Below, piece by piece: positions 10,701-22,291 of a stretch of 64,000 bases of DNA (positions are counted from its first letter, which is position 1; the number at the start of each line of letters is the position of its first letter). The stretch is from Rachycentron canadum (lineage: Eukaryota > Chordata > Actinopteri > Carangiformes > Rachycentridae), in the NCBI GenBank assembly GCA_038496675.1, contig CM076649.1:16127478-16191477 (forward strand), read 5' to 3'. The translations under genes were made by a program, and so were the position numbers. A model generated the notes under the pieces. It searched no databases and was not told the origin of the DNA. It saw only the letters and a program-made list of their open reading frames with translations.

Positions 10701-13017
10701 GAAATCTTTGGAGGGTTTTCAGGCTCTTCAATGACACAGACAACTCAAAAAGAAAACAATGCTGCAGCCACTGGCATTGAATACCTCATCATGCCTCTCA
10801 AATGGTTTTAGTCACTATGTACAAAGAAAAAAGAAGTTAGAAGTTTATCTGTTTATTTCTAAACTCTCTTCAGCTGAGCTGGAACCATGTTTTTCTGCCC
10901 ACCATCAACACAATATTAGTGGAATATACTTATTATTATGGCAACACCTACTGTGCACTGAATTATTGAAAGGCCAACTTCGGTTCTATTTAACACGTAT
11001 TGTTTGGCCTTTTCAAAAAAAAAAAACAGCTATCATATAGTGAGTTGCATGCTGTAACAATAATTTATGAGTGTTTGTTCCCTGAAGATTCTCATGGACG
11101 TACTTTACAGTGCATGAATATCAAATTGATGTGCACTGAGAAACTGGGCAAGTACCAAAAACAGACAAGCTCCATTAGACTGTAACACAGCTCCACAACA
11201 CAGAGTCCGCTCAGACTTTCAGGAACTGATGTTTTGTTTTCACCTGTTCTACTTCAATGAATGAAATATTGATAAGTGCACAACAGAAATACCCGAAGAC
11301 CACAGGAAGCAAATGATCTATCAGTAAAAGACTAAAGTAAACATTTACTTAATACCTTCAGAGGAGCAAGGGGTGTTAAATGAATATAAAGCAATTTCAC
11401 CCATGATCTGATTTTTTAATTTAGTCAAGATAATATTTCCGTGCTCTTTTCCAATGGGTCTCACACATATTTCAGCACTAGGCTGCAGCGCAGTCGATCA
11501 CTGTGTCTCCACAGTGGCCGCACTGCAGAATCCAAATAGCAGGGAGAAATCAATAGGTGATGGGTCACTTTTTATCAACGACAATATGACTGTGATCCAA
11601 AAGTAATGACACATGGCTACAGACTGTCCTCCATCTGTAGCACAGGGGGATGAGCCCCTGCAGACGCCTGTATCCCTAACCTTTTGACTGCCATTTCAAT
11701 ATAGCACAAGAGCCTGATGGGTGCACAGAGAGTCTCTCGAAGGAGATGGATGATGGTGGATGTCATTTGATTTTCATTTGAACCGGAACGGCAGAATCTA
11801 CTCCGCCTAATTAACCTCTCTGTCTTTTTCCACTTGGCAGACTTCCACTGCCATGTGAAGAAAAAAAAGCTCTGCACAGACGTACTTCCAACATATTTCA
11901 CACATGATTTATATTCTATGTAAGACATGGTTGGACATGGTTCAAACTATGTCTCCTAGAAACACATTTATATCTTAATAATTTATTTTACCCAATTACA
12001 ATTTTGTGGAGAAACACAATTTCCATCCATATTATGTTTCCTGGTAACATTTTGTTTCGAGGCTATAGGGAGGGGGTCAAGAAGGATATTGAGCACATAG
12101 AGCCCAGCACTTTGACTCAAGAGACTGGGGTTAGTATCCTGAGTCCACCATGAGGTGAGTTTAAGACAACAAAAACACTTTGGATGAGTTAATGTTTTGT
12201 GCTTCATGTCAGCTACAAGACTGAACTTTTCCAATCCATAACCAAGTAAAGTGAAATCTTGACAGATGTGATCCTTCTTTTTGCCAAAGTCATAATAGTT
12301 TTGGAGATTTTCATGTGAGGTTTCTGTGGTTTTATTATGACCTCCTTTGGTTGTTTGGTTTCTGGTCGTCAAATACTTAATGTTAAAAAGGAGCTGAACT
12401 TTTAATTAACATCAGTGACCTTGACAAATTTTCATCATCCATCATATTGATAATAAAACTTTCTTTCAAAATGTATTTGTTTTTTCTACTTAGTGCACTT
12501 TAAATGAACAAAATATGATCAAAGTCAATGCAGCATTTAATTTTCAAACTTCCTCTCCTTAGATCCATAATTTGAAACTAAAGACAGCTTAACACACTAA
12601 ATACACAAACACAAGCAAAATCAAAAAAAAAATCTTCATCAATTTGAAAACACCTGCTGAAAACACACAACACAACCTAATACTACATTTTTGCAAGACT
12701 CCCATGTTAAAATGCCCAAATTTACAGCAAGACTAAAACGAGTTTCAGTAAATATAAAAAAAAAATAAAAAAAAGATTGACTAAAAAAAAAAAAGGATTT
12801 GAAAAAATCTGACTAAAAGTAACAAGGACTTATTTTAGTTCTAGGAAAAAATCTGGAAATAGTGGTATAATTTGAAACAGATTATCAGATTTTATGCAAC
12901 TCCCTCTGGAGCCACAAAGGCTTTATACATCTTTTTTCACATATACGGTCACACTGCCCAACAGCTCCTTCTCTAAAGGAAAAGCTACAGTGAGACTATG
13001 GAGGCTCTGAAGGTATT
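7751..13017. other. Intergenic, no gene recognised
   Basis: AT-rich DNA upstream of the cadherin. It contains a TA-rich stretch (about 7840-7875), T- and A-tracts (about 8180, 11017, 12751-12795), a 9 bp exact tandem ATCCATGTG at 10122-10139, and a small CpG-bearing patch at about 10450-10520. The open frames here are short, contain low-complexity or unrecognised peptide, and have no supporting splice structure. Confidence 0.6.
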
Positions 13018-13320
13018 CACTGTAAACTGTTTGGTGTGTGTATGTGTGGTCTAGGTATTACTCATATAGTGGGGACATAAATCTGTCACATTATGATGAC
13101 TTGTCTCTCTTATACCAACAAAACTCAAGTCCCTTTAACGTAACTCAGAAAAGTTAAGGTGAAGACATGTTTTAAGGTTAGGGTTAGGGAAAGGTTAGGT
13201 TTAGGTCATGTAATGATGAGGCAGGTAGTTATGGTTAAAATTACAGCAAGTTAATGTAAGCCAGTGTAAAGTCCACTGATGTCATGGAGACCTGAATGTG
13301 TGCATGTGTGTTCACTGATA
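13018..13320. repeat. Teleost dispersed repeat with telomere-like core
   Basis: The stretch begins with TGTGTGTATGTGTG, then TAGTGGGGACATAAATCTGT. In the middle it carries GGTTAGGGTTAGGG (about 13178-13191) followed by further GGTTAGG units, and it ends with GGAGACCTGAATGTGTGC and a TG-rich tail. I recognise this arrangement from a repeat common in teleost genomes, in which a GTGGGGAC motif flanks a degenerate TTAGGG array. The copy is old and diverged. A true interstitial telomere is unlikely given the flanks. Confidence 0.55.
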
Positions 13321-16164
13321 TTCAGTGTTTAACATTCTTGGAAAGCTGCTGCACTCTCTAGAGGCACTATAATATCTCTTATTACACACTGTATAGTTAC
13401 ATTAAGCAAATTCATACTTGCTTAAGCAAAAAAAAAGCAAGCACAGCTTTTACATGACTGCTTTGTGCATTATTGCATGGGGGGGTGGAGGTGTGGGGGG
13501 CTTAATTAATAAAAGAAGCAATCTTGAGGGAAGGTCTATTCAACAACAGCAGCCCCGCAACTTCTAACTATCTCTGAAAAAAAAAAAAATTGCAATAACA
13601 CATAAAACTGTTGTGTGAATAATTCAGGAGTAGAATGCATAAATAGTGGATTAGGCCTGATTTAATTATGTCTGTGTGAAAGCAGAGACTGGTGTTAAAC
13701 AAACAAACACAGGCAACCGGAATGAAGCAGTTCAGCACCCAAGTGGCAAGGCCTTGCAAAGGAGCCAAAAGCAGGCTTCTGTCGAGATCAAACACAACCA
13801 GCAGCATTTAACTGGGGCCAGACAGAAAGACAGGTACAATAGGCTCAGCTCCTCTTTTCATTGTTGCGTAGAGAATTGGATGTGATTCTCTCACAGAAGT
13901 GTATCCAACATCATTTTCATGGGAAGATCATTGTATTGTTTACTTCATAACACTATCCTCTATTCTCATTTGCATGCATCAGGTGATATTTATTTCACTT
14001 TGATAGAAAACCAGTTTACTGTAGTTGGCTTATGATGGAGCACTGTGTCCATGAAAACTTCTATAATGTCAAATCTATGCCTGCTATGGAGTTGGGTGCA
14101 TGTTTGCTTGTTCCATACATTTCCACCATTTCTTTGTCTGGTGCAGAATGCAGTCAGCACGTTGACAATATCTATTGATGTGCTGCAAGCAAATATTAGA
14201 AATGGCAAATGAATAACTGCATTACCATAGTAATAAGTCTACATGGGGGAATATGGTCACAACATTAACATTTTCATGAGCACACGTGATTCTCAGCCTA
14301 AAATTGATTACATCACATCCCATCATTCAGAGCCACTATTTCGACCCTGATTAGACTGTAGTTCATTTGTGAGTGGCAGAGGCCTGAATGAGAGCAGATG
14401 TAGTCAAGCTGAGAGGGATATGCGGAGAAATATGAACTGATTGCAGAATTATTCTCTGGGCAATGGAAACCAATATGAGGAGCCAACAGTAAGCTCCGTC
14501 TACATGGGCTGAATGGCTGATTGAGTTCAGAAGGAAGAATGGGACTTGGCAACAAGGATGGGAACACCTCTTTCATCCAGAGACATCCACTTTCATTACA
14601 ACATACCTTTGAAACCAGCAGCACATAATCACAACTGAAACCTGATCAGAGGGGGAGAAATTGCTACTATTCACAAGTGGCATTATTCAAAACTTCCACA
14701 TAATGCGCACAATGCATCCAAAGATGTAAAAGTTTGACTATTTGGTTTATGCTAATGTAACTTCACTTTTATTGTTGTCCTTGCATTCAATTTCCCAGTT
14801 TCCATAGTGCAAGCGTTGCCATCTTTTTGGAAACCATGTTCTATTTGCAAATGTTGGTATTAATGGATTCCTTATGTCAGGAGCTGTCAGCAGCAGAGCC
14901 CTCTGCAGCACCTACAATTGGTAAGAGCCGCATATGGGTGTCATACATCTTAGCCTATTTGAATTTGCACTGCCCTCTGTCTGTCCTTCCAGGTAGAGAT
15001 ATGAAATATTGACTGGTTTCATCTGGGCCTGCAGCCCCCACCCCCCATTAAACCACTACCCCCAGCTACTCTGCTATCAAAGTGCTGTTTCAGCAAAGTG
15101 GTGAGAGGAAAGAGGAAAGACTGAAGCAATAGGCTGATAAATGGAGGGGGGGGGAATGCACATGTGAGAAAAAATATGGAAATTAGTAAGGGATGGAGAT
15201 CAGTGGCAAATTATGCGTAAACAAAAAGTCATGTGGGGTGTTATTAAATCAATAAGACCTATAATAAGTGAGAAAATAGGAAAATGTGGATTGAAATAGA
15301 AAGCAAAGTTAGACATCTGTGAGAGGAGAAAACTCTCTCCTGCAATTTAAATGTGAATCTGAAGAGTTCTGGCACTGAGGGTGTGACAACAGCCAATTGT
15401 GCAGTAAGTGGTAATTATATAGCCCAGTCTGCGGTCGACTGCTGAGTTACAAATAGTCCACTTGCTGCACATTTGCCTATCTTACCATCTCTTAAGCACA
15501 GGAGGGAAGCAAAAGTGGTGAGGCTGTGGCTGTATGACCATTGTAGAAAAAAACAACCTCAGTTTGTCATTAAGATCTTCTCAGTACAGTAAATTCAGCA
15601 GCAGGGACACAAGGCAGTTGTTAGCAGCAGAGCTAATTATCAGTGGCCAGGCCGTGTTTCCAATTGAAAATTAACAGGGACAAAGAAAGAGCCCTGTGGT
15701 GATGACAGGATAGTACACATAAAAAGCAGCGTAGTGCACAAATAGATGAAGTTGAATAGTGTAGAGAGAGAGAAGTTGGCATAGATCAGACACATCTTCC
15801 TGGGAAAGAGACAGTGTGAGTGAGAAAAGCTCAGAGTTAGCAAGACTTTTCTGATTAGCGGTTTCAGTGCTGTCAGACTTATGACTATGAATTAGAAATG
15901 TCTCTGAAGTATACTGTATCTTAGATAAAACTCAAACAACACCCGGCTTATCTGGACAAAACTAAGATAAATCCTGCATTTTCCAGTTTTTATAAAATTA
16001 CTGACTGACTTAACTGGGTTGCAAATAAATTACATGTGAAAACTTGATGGAAACAGTCCCATTATGGAGAAACATGCACCTTGTAATTGATGTTTTTCTG
16101 CGTTAGGACACTAATTAACAAAATTATCCTAAGATTTCACATCAGGGAAGATATAATTTAAAGA
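13321..16164. other. Intergenic, no gene recognised
   Basis: AT-rich. A G-rich stretch lies at 13480-13500 and another at 15147-15155. A candidate 35 bp minus-strand exon (GTTTCAG to CAAAG, 14641-14607) has a good pyrimidine tract and a GTATGT donor. A plus-strand 40 bp segment (about 14881-14920) is followed by GTAAGA. Both are too short to carry a recognisable product and may be chance. Confidence 0.5.
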
Positions 16165-16260
16165 ACATTTAGGGCCCTATCACACACCTTGTGTAAGGCA
16201 AACACATGTGTCTTTGCCCCCATTATCAAGTTGTATCTGTCTACGTAGGAAGGCGCACAA
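16165..16260. repeat. Fragment of a teleost dispersed repeat
   Basis: Begins AGGGCCCTATCACACACC and continues with AACACATGTGTCTTTGCCCC. This resembles the terminus of a repeat I know from fish genomes whose ends read AGGGCCCTATCATACACC and whose body has TGTCTTTGC. Only about 100 bp is recognisable, so it is a fragment. The class (probably a non-autonomous DNA element) is uncertain. Confidence 0.4.
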
Positions 16261-16923
16261 AGCATATGCAGTCTCTTACACACAAGCAGAGTTCAGAAGT
16301 TTTTTAAGTCAGGTGAAACATTACAATGCAGCCTTCAGAAGGTCATATTGCGTGTTGTATAACAGGCTCTGCATTCTTTCTTACTACCTGGTAAATCAGA
16401 CACAGTGTTTTCCCTTCACCACCTCAGACACATTTGTCCACAGTTTGATAATTTCATAACAGAAAATGTATTTACACTTCTTATAATATAACATAACTAA
16501 GGTTCTGATTTGTGCCATTGCTGATTTGTAGATGTGTGTACTGTGCATTGTTTCACACAGAGCTGCTGCTTGCATGTCCTGAGAATGGGCTCACTGGTCA
16601 GTCACCATATTTAACAAACTCTTGAATCTGACTGTATGAAACTCTTTGTATATTGTATGCAGGTATACTCTACTGCACTGTCAAAATGTGAAGGTTTCTG
16701 TAAATTATTCATTGACTTATTTCAGCACTTTATTTACTTCTTACTTTATTATTTCTTTCAATCTTAGACTTAAGAGATGGAAATGTTTTAATATGTTATA
16801 TATATATTTATATACATCTGTTGTCAATTAAACAAAAAACAATAGCTTAAATAAGGTTTCATTTCAAATTAACACATTTTTATGTTTATGCCTGCATACA
16901 TATGCTGATTCACATATACTGTA

Positions 16924-16941
16924 TGTGTGTGTGTGTGTGTG
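16924..16941. repeat. (TG)n microsatellite, 18 bp
   Basis: Nine TG units, followed by AGTATATATGC. A short simple repeat in an AT-rich region. Confidence 0.95.
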
Positions 16942-17334
16942 AGTATATATGCAAATCTGTCTCTGAAACAAGACTTAAAACCATCTAATGTCTAATTAAC
17001 ACCTAATTAGTTTGAGTTAATTACGACCCAACCCACGCAGCATAACCCACTTTAATAAAAATAAAAGCGAACAGGTGATCTCAGCTTTGCTGTTGTAGTT
17101 TTCAGTAAATGCTAAGAAAGTTGTAAGTAGAAATTTCTTTTCCTCTATCTTTTTCCCACCTTTGAAGTGTAGTTAAAATTTCAAATCAAATGTGACAGCC
17201 ATCGTCTGTAAATGAACAACAGTCGTGAGACAAAGTCAAATCAAGTGAAAACATCTGTGTGGGTGTACGATTTAATCTAACCTCACCTGTGGAGCTGATT
17301 CAAACCAAGAAAAAAATGAAAAAATGAAGCCAGT

Positions 17335-17735
17335 TCTTTGAATGGCTGGTTCTGATAGTGAGTCAGTCCCCATAGACTCCATGTTAAAAGAGCAGAGCAG
17401 AAGTAAACATGTTTACAGCCTGGTACAAAAAACGGTTTTGGTTTTTATTGCTAATTTCTCCTTTGATGACAAGAAATGAATTCAGCATTCAAGTTCTGCC
17501 TAATTGAGGGCATGTCGCATGTTTCAGTGACAGGAGGGTGAGCGCATGCTTGTCACAGGCAGGTATGCACTGTCTCTGCTCCACACACGCCCCACCTCTT
17601 TGCCCACTTTTGGATTAGGTGGAGACGGGTACTGCCAAGATGGCAACAGTGGAACAGCCCATTCTGAGCTTCAATACTGCAGAAAAATATGAGTGACATC
17701 ACTGAGGCTATGTCCATCTTTATTTACAGTCTATA
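17335..17735. repeat. Teleost dispersed repeat (retroposon-like, about 400 bp)
   Basis: Contains GAATGGCTGGTTC, GAGTCAGTCCCCATAGACTC, AACATGTTTACAGCCTGG, and at the right end GAGTGACATCACTGAGGC and CCATCTTTATTTACAGTC. I recognise these blocks, in this order, as a repeat widespread in percomorph genomes. The copy is diverged but nearly full length. No coding capacity. The family name and class are not certain to me. Confidence 0.6.
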
Positions 17736-18779
17736 ATTCAAACATGACTTTAAGTGCTGCAGCAGACTTCCTGGTTTCATTCTGTTTTGTCAGTTGCATT
17801 CCTCCTGAAAGAGTTTTCAGACTTTCTTTTTGTTTCCCCTCACTAGAAAATATTTAATCTGTGACAGCAAACCATGTGAAACAAGTAAACAATTTGTTTT
17901 TCTATTTTGTGTGATGTGTTCATTAAGAAGTTAATGTGTAGCTGTGATGTCAATCATACCCTCGTGCTGATTGTTTAAGTGTGTCTAAGATGTGTACAGC
18001 CTGTTTATTAGGACGGGAGGTGGCAGGTGCAGCTCTGGACTGTCCTGATTTGGGAGGACTGATTCGTGTGCTGGCAAAACAATGTGGATGCAATAAGGAA
18101 GTGGAAGTGTTTCCCTGCTCAGTGCAGTGTCTTCATATTCCGGCTGGTTTGACCCACTGTCAGGTGTTTATAGAGACATCACTTCATTAGCTGTGGATGA
18201 TGCTGAACACACATAAGGGCCCACCATCTGCTCCCAGAGCCTGGCCAAGGTTAAATATTCTCCTGGTGAGGGAGAGAAAGGCAGCAGTGATGTGTGTAAG
18301 CAACAATAGAGAGAAAAGAGTTAGAGAGGAGTAATGGAGGAAAAAAGGCCAATGTTTCATATGCTCTCTAATGGACTGAGGACTACTGAATAATAAAGAC
18401 AGTTTTACAAAAGAAGCAAGAGCATTACAGCTGTAACCACAGACTTGAAGAGAGAAAACACTGGTGAAGAGTGATTTCATTTTTCATTTAAATGTCTTGT
18501 ATATGTACAAATAAGACACAATGTGCAAAATGTGCATAATTAAAATGTTACAAAAGAATGACTGTGTTTGACACATGCATGAATGGTTATGTGTGCAGAC
18601 TAGCTGTTGCTAAGACAACTGTAACTGCTGCATTTGGCTTCATACCCCATTATTTTTGAATGTTGTTACTCCAAACCAAGTAACGACAATGCATTAAAAA
18701 GATGACCTTCATTTATGTGTCAGAGCATTAATGTTGTTTAATGCATCAAAATGTCATGACATCAAGCTTGATCTGAAAA
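17736..18779. other. Intergenic, no gene recognised
   Basis: AT-rich and unremarkable. Short frames at 17981-18190 (plus) and 18187-18480 (minus) show no known motif, and the flanking splice-like sites are weak. Confidence 0.5.
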
Positions 18780-19115
18780 GCTGTTCAGCCTCACTTCATG
18801 CCGACGTTATGGAATAAACAAAGCATTAGGGCCAACAGGTACGGCCCCGCTGGAATCAGTAATTGCTTTGGAGATTCTCTGCACGTCAAAAGCTCACCTC
18901 GACACCGGGGTCAGCTCAGAGATGAGGGGATTGGCTAATTCGGCTAATTACCCCGGCAGATACTGATGAGTTCTTCCATTAGCAGGGTCAGACTCTCTTC
19001 CCTGAAGTCCCAGTGTAGGAATGCAATTAGAAATCAAATTCTGTGCGACTGCACTCTGGCATTTCCTGTTTTGGCGGATGCATTGGCACTGAGAGAGAAG
19101 TGGTGTCTGAGGGGG
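18780..19115. promoter_or_regulatory. Candidate conserved non-coding element with paired homeodomain sites
   Basis: A block of balanced composition and above-background CpG (GGTACGGCCCCGCTGG, GACACCGGGG, TTACCCCGGCAG) in an AT-rich desert. It carries two copies of GGCTAATT, at 18933-18940 and 18942-18949, the second extending to TAATTA. The 9 bp spacing puts both on nearly the same helical face. This is the texture of developmental enhancers. Neither strand gives a recognisable peptide. Conservation was not tested. Confidence 0.4.
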
Positions 19116-19638
19116 CTGAGGTCTATATCAGGTACTGTTATTTTATATTTCAGAAATATGGACACATTGTGAATAGACACTTTCAAAACAGATATTTTTG
19201 AAAAGTGCTTTGGGGAAGAAAAAGACATCTCTCTTCCTCTGAGGAGAGAACTTCAGCACCACATCCATCTTGTTCATTGCCATGTGAATAATTCTGCTAA
19301 CAGCACACCTTTGTGCAGACTGAGCCGTCAAGACACTTTCATCCTGCTTTGAATGTGCAAGATCACATATTCAAGGCCATTATGCTTCAGGGGTGAAGAA
19401 GATCAAACATCAAATTAAGGCTGATTTAGGACCATTTAACTCTCTCTCTTGGACAAAAAGGAGCCAACCAAGTTTTTTTCTCTCTGGAGATGGAACAATT
19501 TGCTGGGACCTGTACTGTGATGCATTATAGTGTCTGAATTTCAACTGTCATCTCAGACCTCATTAGGAAGACTGCCAATGGCAACTGTCTAATCATGATG
19601 TAGTAAATGTGTGTGTATACCTGTGGATACCTGTGTAT

Positions 19639-19641
<3 letters not shown>
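19116..19641. other. Intergenic, no gene recognised
   Basis: AT-rich sequence leading into the TG microsatellite. An imperfect octamer repeat, ATACCTGT, occurs three times at about 19617-19644 immediately before it. Nothing else is supported. Confidence 0.5.

Positions 19642-19695
<54 letters not shown>
19642..19695. repeat. (TG)27 microsatellite
   Basis: An uninterrupted TG tract of 54 bp, followed by AGAGAGACAGAC. Open frames on both strands here translate as Cys-Val or His-Thr repeats and are not genes. Confidence 0.98.
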
Positions 19696-19702
<7 letters not shown>

Positions 19703-21139
19703 CAGACCTTGCACTTGGCATGTATGTGTATGTATTTGTATAAAGAAGTACGTGTGTGTTTGTGAGAATGAGAGTGCATGCAGAGGTAATCTGCTGATCT
19801 CCTGACCAATCTCAATTTACATGAAAACCAATTACAGCTCCGGCTGCTCTCATTCCAGAGCGAAAAAACCAAAAGAAATGCAGAACAACGGATCACAGTG
19901 AAAGGGCAGAATTGAATGGATGAATGCTGAGCTACAGCCATGGATCATCTCAGGGCCTCTTTGCTTTGATAAGATTAACAGTTTCCTTTCAGACAAACCA
20001 CAGTTTCTGCATGTGACGACACTCGCCTGCTGGGAGAGATCACAGTCTAAACATGGAGCCCAAAGACCTTGGTCTCTAACGTATCTTTATCTTATTCATC
20101 ATTATTTTGCTCTAATAAGTAGCTGTTAAAGAAATACTTTCTGGTTTTTGCCCATTACAACTAATGTACATAAAAGATTAAAATTTTTTGATGAAAGCAG
20201 TCAGTAAAGAATCAGCAAACAATCTTCTAATTTGAGAGATCTCCTTGTTGTTTCTGGGGAAACTTCAGCACAAACGAAGACAAAGCAGCTTCTCTGAAAA
20301 AAGGAAGCCTCCATATTTAGCATGGTGTTCCCGCAGCAGGAAGGTGGAGGGAGTAGGCTGAGGTTTAGAGCGGTGAGGCTGAGGTCAGGGGAGCAGGGAG
20401 GAGGAAATGAGCGGAGACAGGCACTGCTCTCTGTGGTGAGCTTGTGACACTGCCTGGCCACCTGTCAAGCCCGGTTTGCTGCCTGTCAGGCAGCAGCCTG
20501 GGATGGGACAGGCAGGCAAGGGCTCAAACATGGATGTGAGGGCTGGGGAGGGTGAAGAGGATGTATGGGAGACAGATGAACTGGTGGAAGCAGATCTGTG
20601 TCAGGTCAGGAGGAAGCTATTAGTGGGACTTCAAAGGACACATGATTTTTACACAAAGTGTGGCAGCTGGTGTTGAGCGCAGGTGAGTGGAAGAACATGC
20701 TTAATAATGCTTACAGCATTTTACTGGATTTACAACCGAATATTTTTGTTCTGCACAGTCATGAAGCATTATTGCACAACATTGCAACATGCAATGATTA
20801 ATCAATTACAATTTATATGTTTATTCTTTAAAAAATCAGTTTTTTAAAAACCTGTGAATGCTGAGTTTGTCGAAATTCATTATGACTTGTACTGTAAAGG
20901 AAATTTACTGCAGCTTCAAATACAAGTCAATTTAATTCTTTATTTTACTCTGCATTTCTAAGAGTACATGATAAAATAAAATAAACTATGCAAAGTTATT
21001 TTCTATTACTGACCAATCTCCTGAATACTTTCTAGACTGATATAAAATAAGAGAAAATAGTTGAAGAAAAAAAAATGACAGTGAGTCAAATGATATCATC
21101 AGTTTCTTCTTATGTGAGCTCAAAAATAAACAAGGATCT
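19696..21139. other. Intergenic, no gene recognised
   Basis: Contains a GC-richer patch at about 20320-20690 (GGAAGGTGGAGGGAG; a plus-strand frame rich in Gly and Glu ending before GTGAGT at about 20683). The frame has no known domain and the putative acceptor is weak, so I do not call an exon. The remainder is AT-rich. Confidence 0.45.
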
Positions 21140-21290
21140 TTAAATTCTTACATTTGAAAATTGACTTTTGGAAACCACAGTTTTTCAAATTTTCTGCTGA
21201 AAAAAAAAATTTCAACGATTATCAAAATTGTCGCCAGTAGATGTTTTGCTTATCAGCTGATCAGTCAGTCAAACAATAATCTAAGGTTGA
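21140..21290. repeat. End of a teleost dispersed repeat (GATTATCAAAAT family)
   Basis: The string AACGATTATCAAAATTGTCG, then AGTAGATGTTTTGCTTATC and a run of TCAGTC/CAATAATC words, matches the end of a fish repeat that usually reads GATTATCAAAATAGTTG and ends TCGTTGCAGCTCTA. Only this end is recognisable. Related sequence is seen at 60268-60310 and 61165-61275. Confidence 0.5.
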
Positions 21291-21914
21291 AAGGAGCAAA
21301 GTAAAATAGAAAAGGTAAATAGAAAATATAAGGAGATGAAAATGAGTTAGCTGACAAACCAGATCCTCATTCATATATTTTTAGTAATTGTAGTAAAATT
21401 TGGTTGGGAAAATATCCCATTTCAGTTATTTTATCATTGTTGTTTTATAAAGATAATTACCTAATAATTACCTTAGTTTAGTTTAATAGCAAAAAAAAAA
21501 AAAAAACATTCAAAATAAAACCAACCCTAATTCTTGTACACCATCATTGTCAAACCTGCTTTTCTAAAAGAAAAGGAAAGAAACAAAAAAAAAAAAAAGG
21601 TATGAAAAATGTTTTGAATGTACTGTTGTGCATTGCGCTGTATCATATACATTATGTACAAAAAAGAAATCTGTTTAGACTCACAAGCTGTGAAATGTGT
21701 TTCGAGTAAACTGGTCTAAATCTTGTCTGCTTTTTTGTTGGGGGTCAATACATTCACATTCACATGAAAACTATCCCATATAGTCACAAGGGGAAAGAGA
21801 TGGTGAGAAAATCTGACATGTTGTATTCTGTTTGAGGATTGCATTAATCCTCAAGTCATCCACCAAGTCCGTCTTCTCCACATACAGAAGATAAATATTG
21901 AACAGTCGAGCAGT

Positions 21915-21915
<1 letters not shown>

Positions 21916-21951
<36 letters not shown>
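21916..21951. repeat. (CA)18 microsatellite
   Basis: 36 bp CA tract, first of three within 370 bp. Confidence 0.98.
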
Positions 21952-21954
<3 letters not shown>

Positions 21955-22011
21955 TGCACTCACACACTGAAACAAACAGAGAGGAATAAACTTGTTACAC
22001 TTCACTGAGCG

Positions 22012-22015
<4 letters not shown>

Positions 22016-22072
<57 letters not shown>
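22016..22072. repeat. (CA)28 microsatellite
   Basis: 57 bp CA tract, second of three, preceded by GCGCACG. Confidence 0.98.
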
Positions 22073-22073
<1 letters not shown>

Positions 22074-22238
22074 ATGGATGAAAGCTGATATCACGCCCTG
22101 TTTGGAGCAAGGTGAGGTAGGGGACATACTGTCGGAGTTCTTTAACACCACAAACCTGACAACACCACAGGCTCAGAAGGTAGACAGCTTCTCCCCATAC
22201 ACGCTTCAGCTCTTTTTCTCTCCTCCTTGTGTGCTACT

Positions 22239-22239
<1 letters not shown>

Positions 22240-22287
<48 letters not shown>
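22240..22287. repeat. (CA)24 microsatellite
   Basis: 48 bp CA tract, third of three, all in the same orientation. Confidence 0.98.

Positions 22288-22291
<4 letters not shown>

Noticed and set aside
14607..14641. 35 bp exon-like unit on the minus strand with GTATGT donor
   Set aside because: Too short to recognise, and good-looking splice pairs of this size occur by chance in tens of kilobases. Kept only as a remark.
19525..19941. 138-codon minus-strand open frame
   Set aside because: Its body is a His-Thr repeat from the TG microsatellite.
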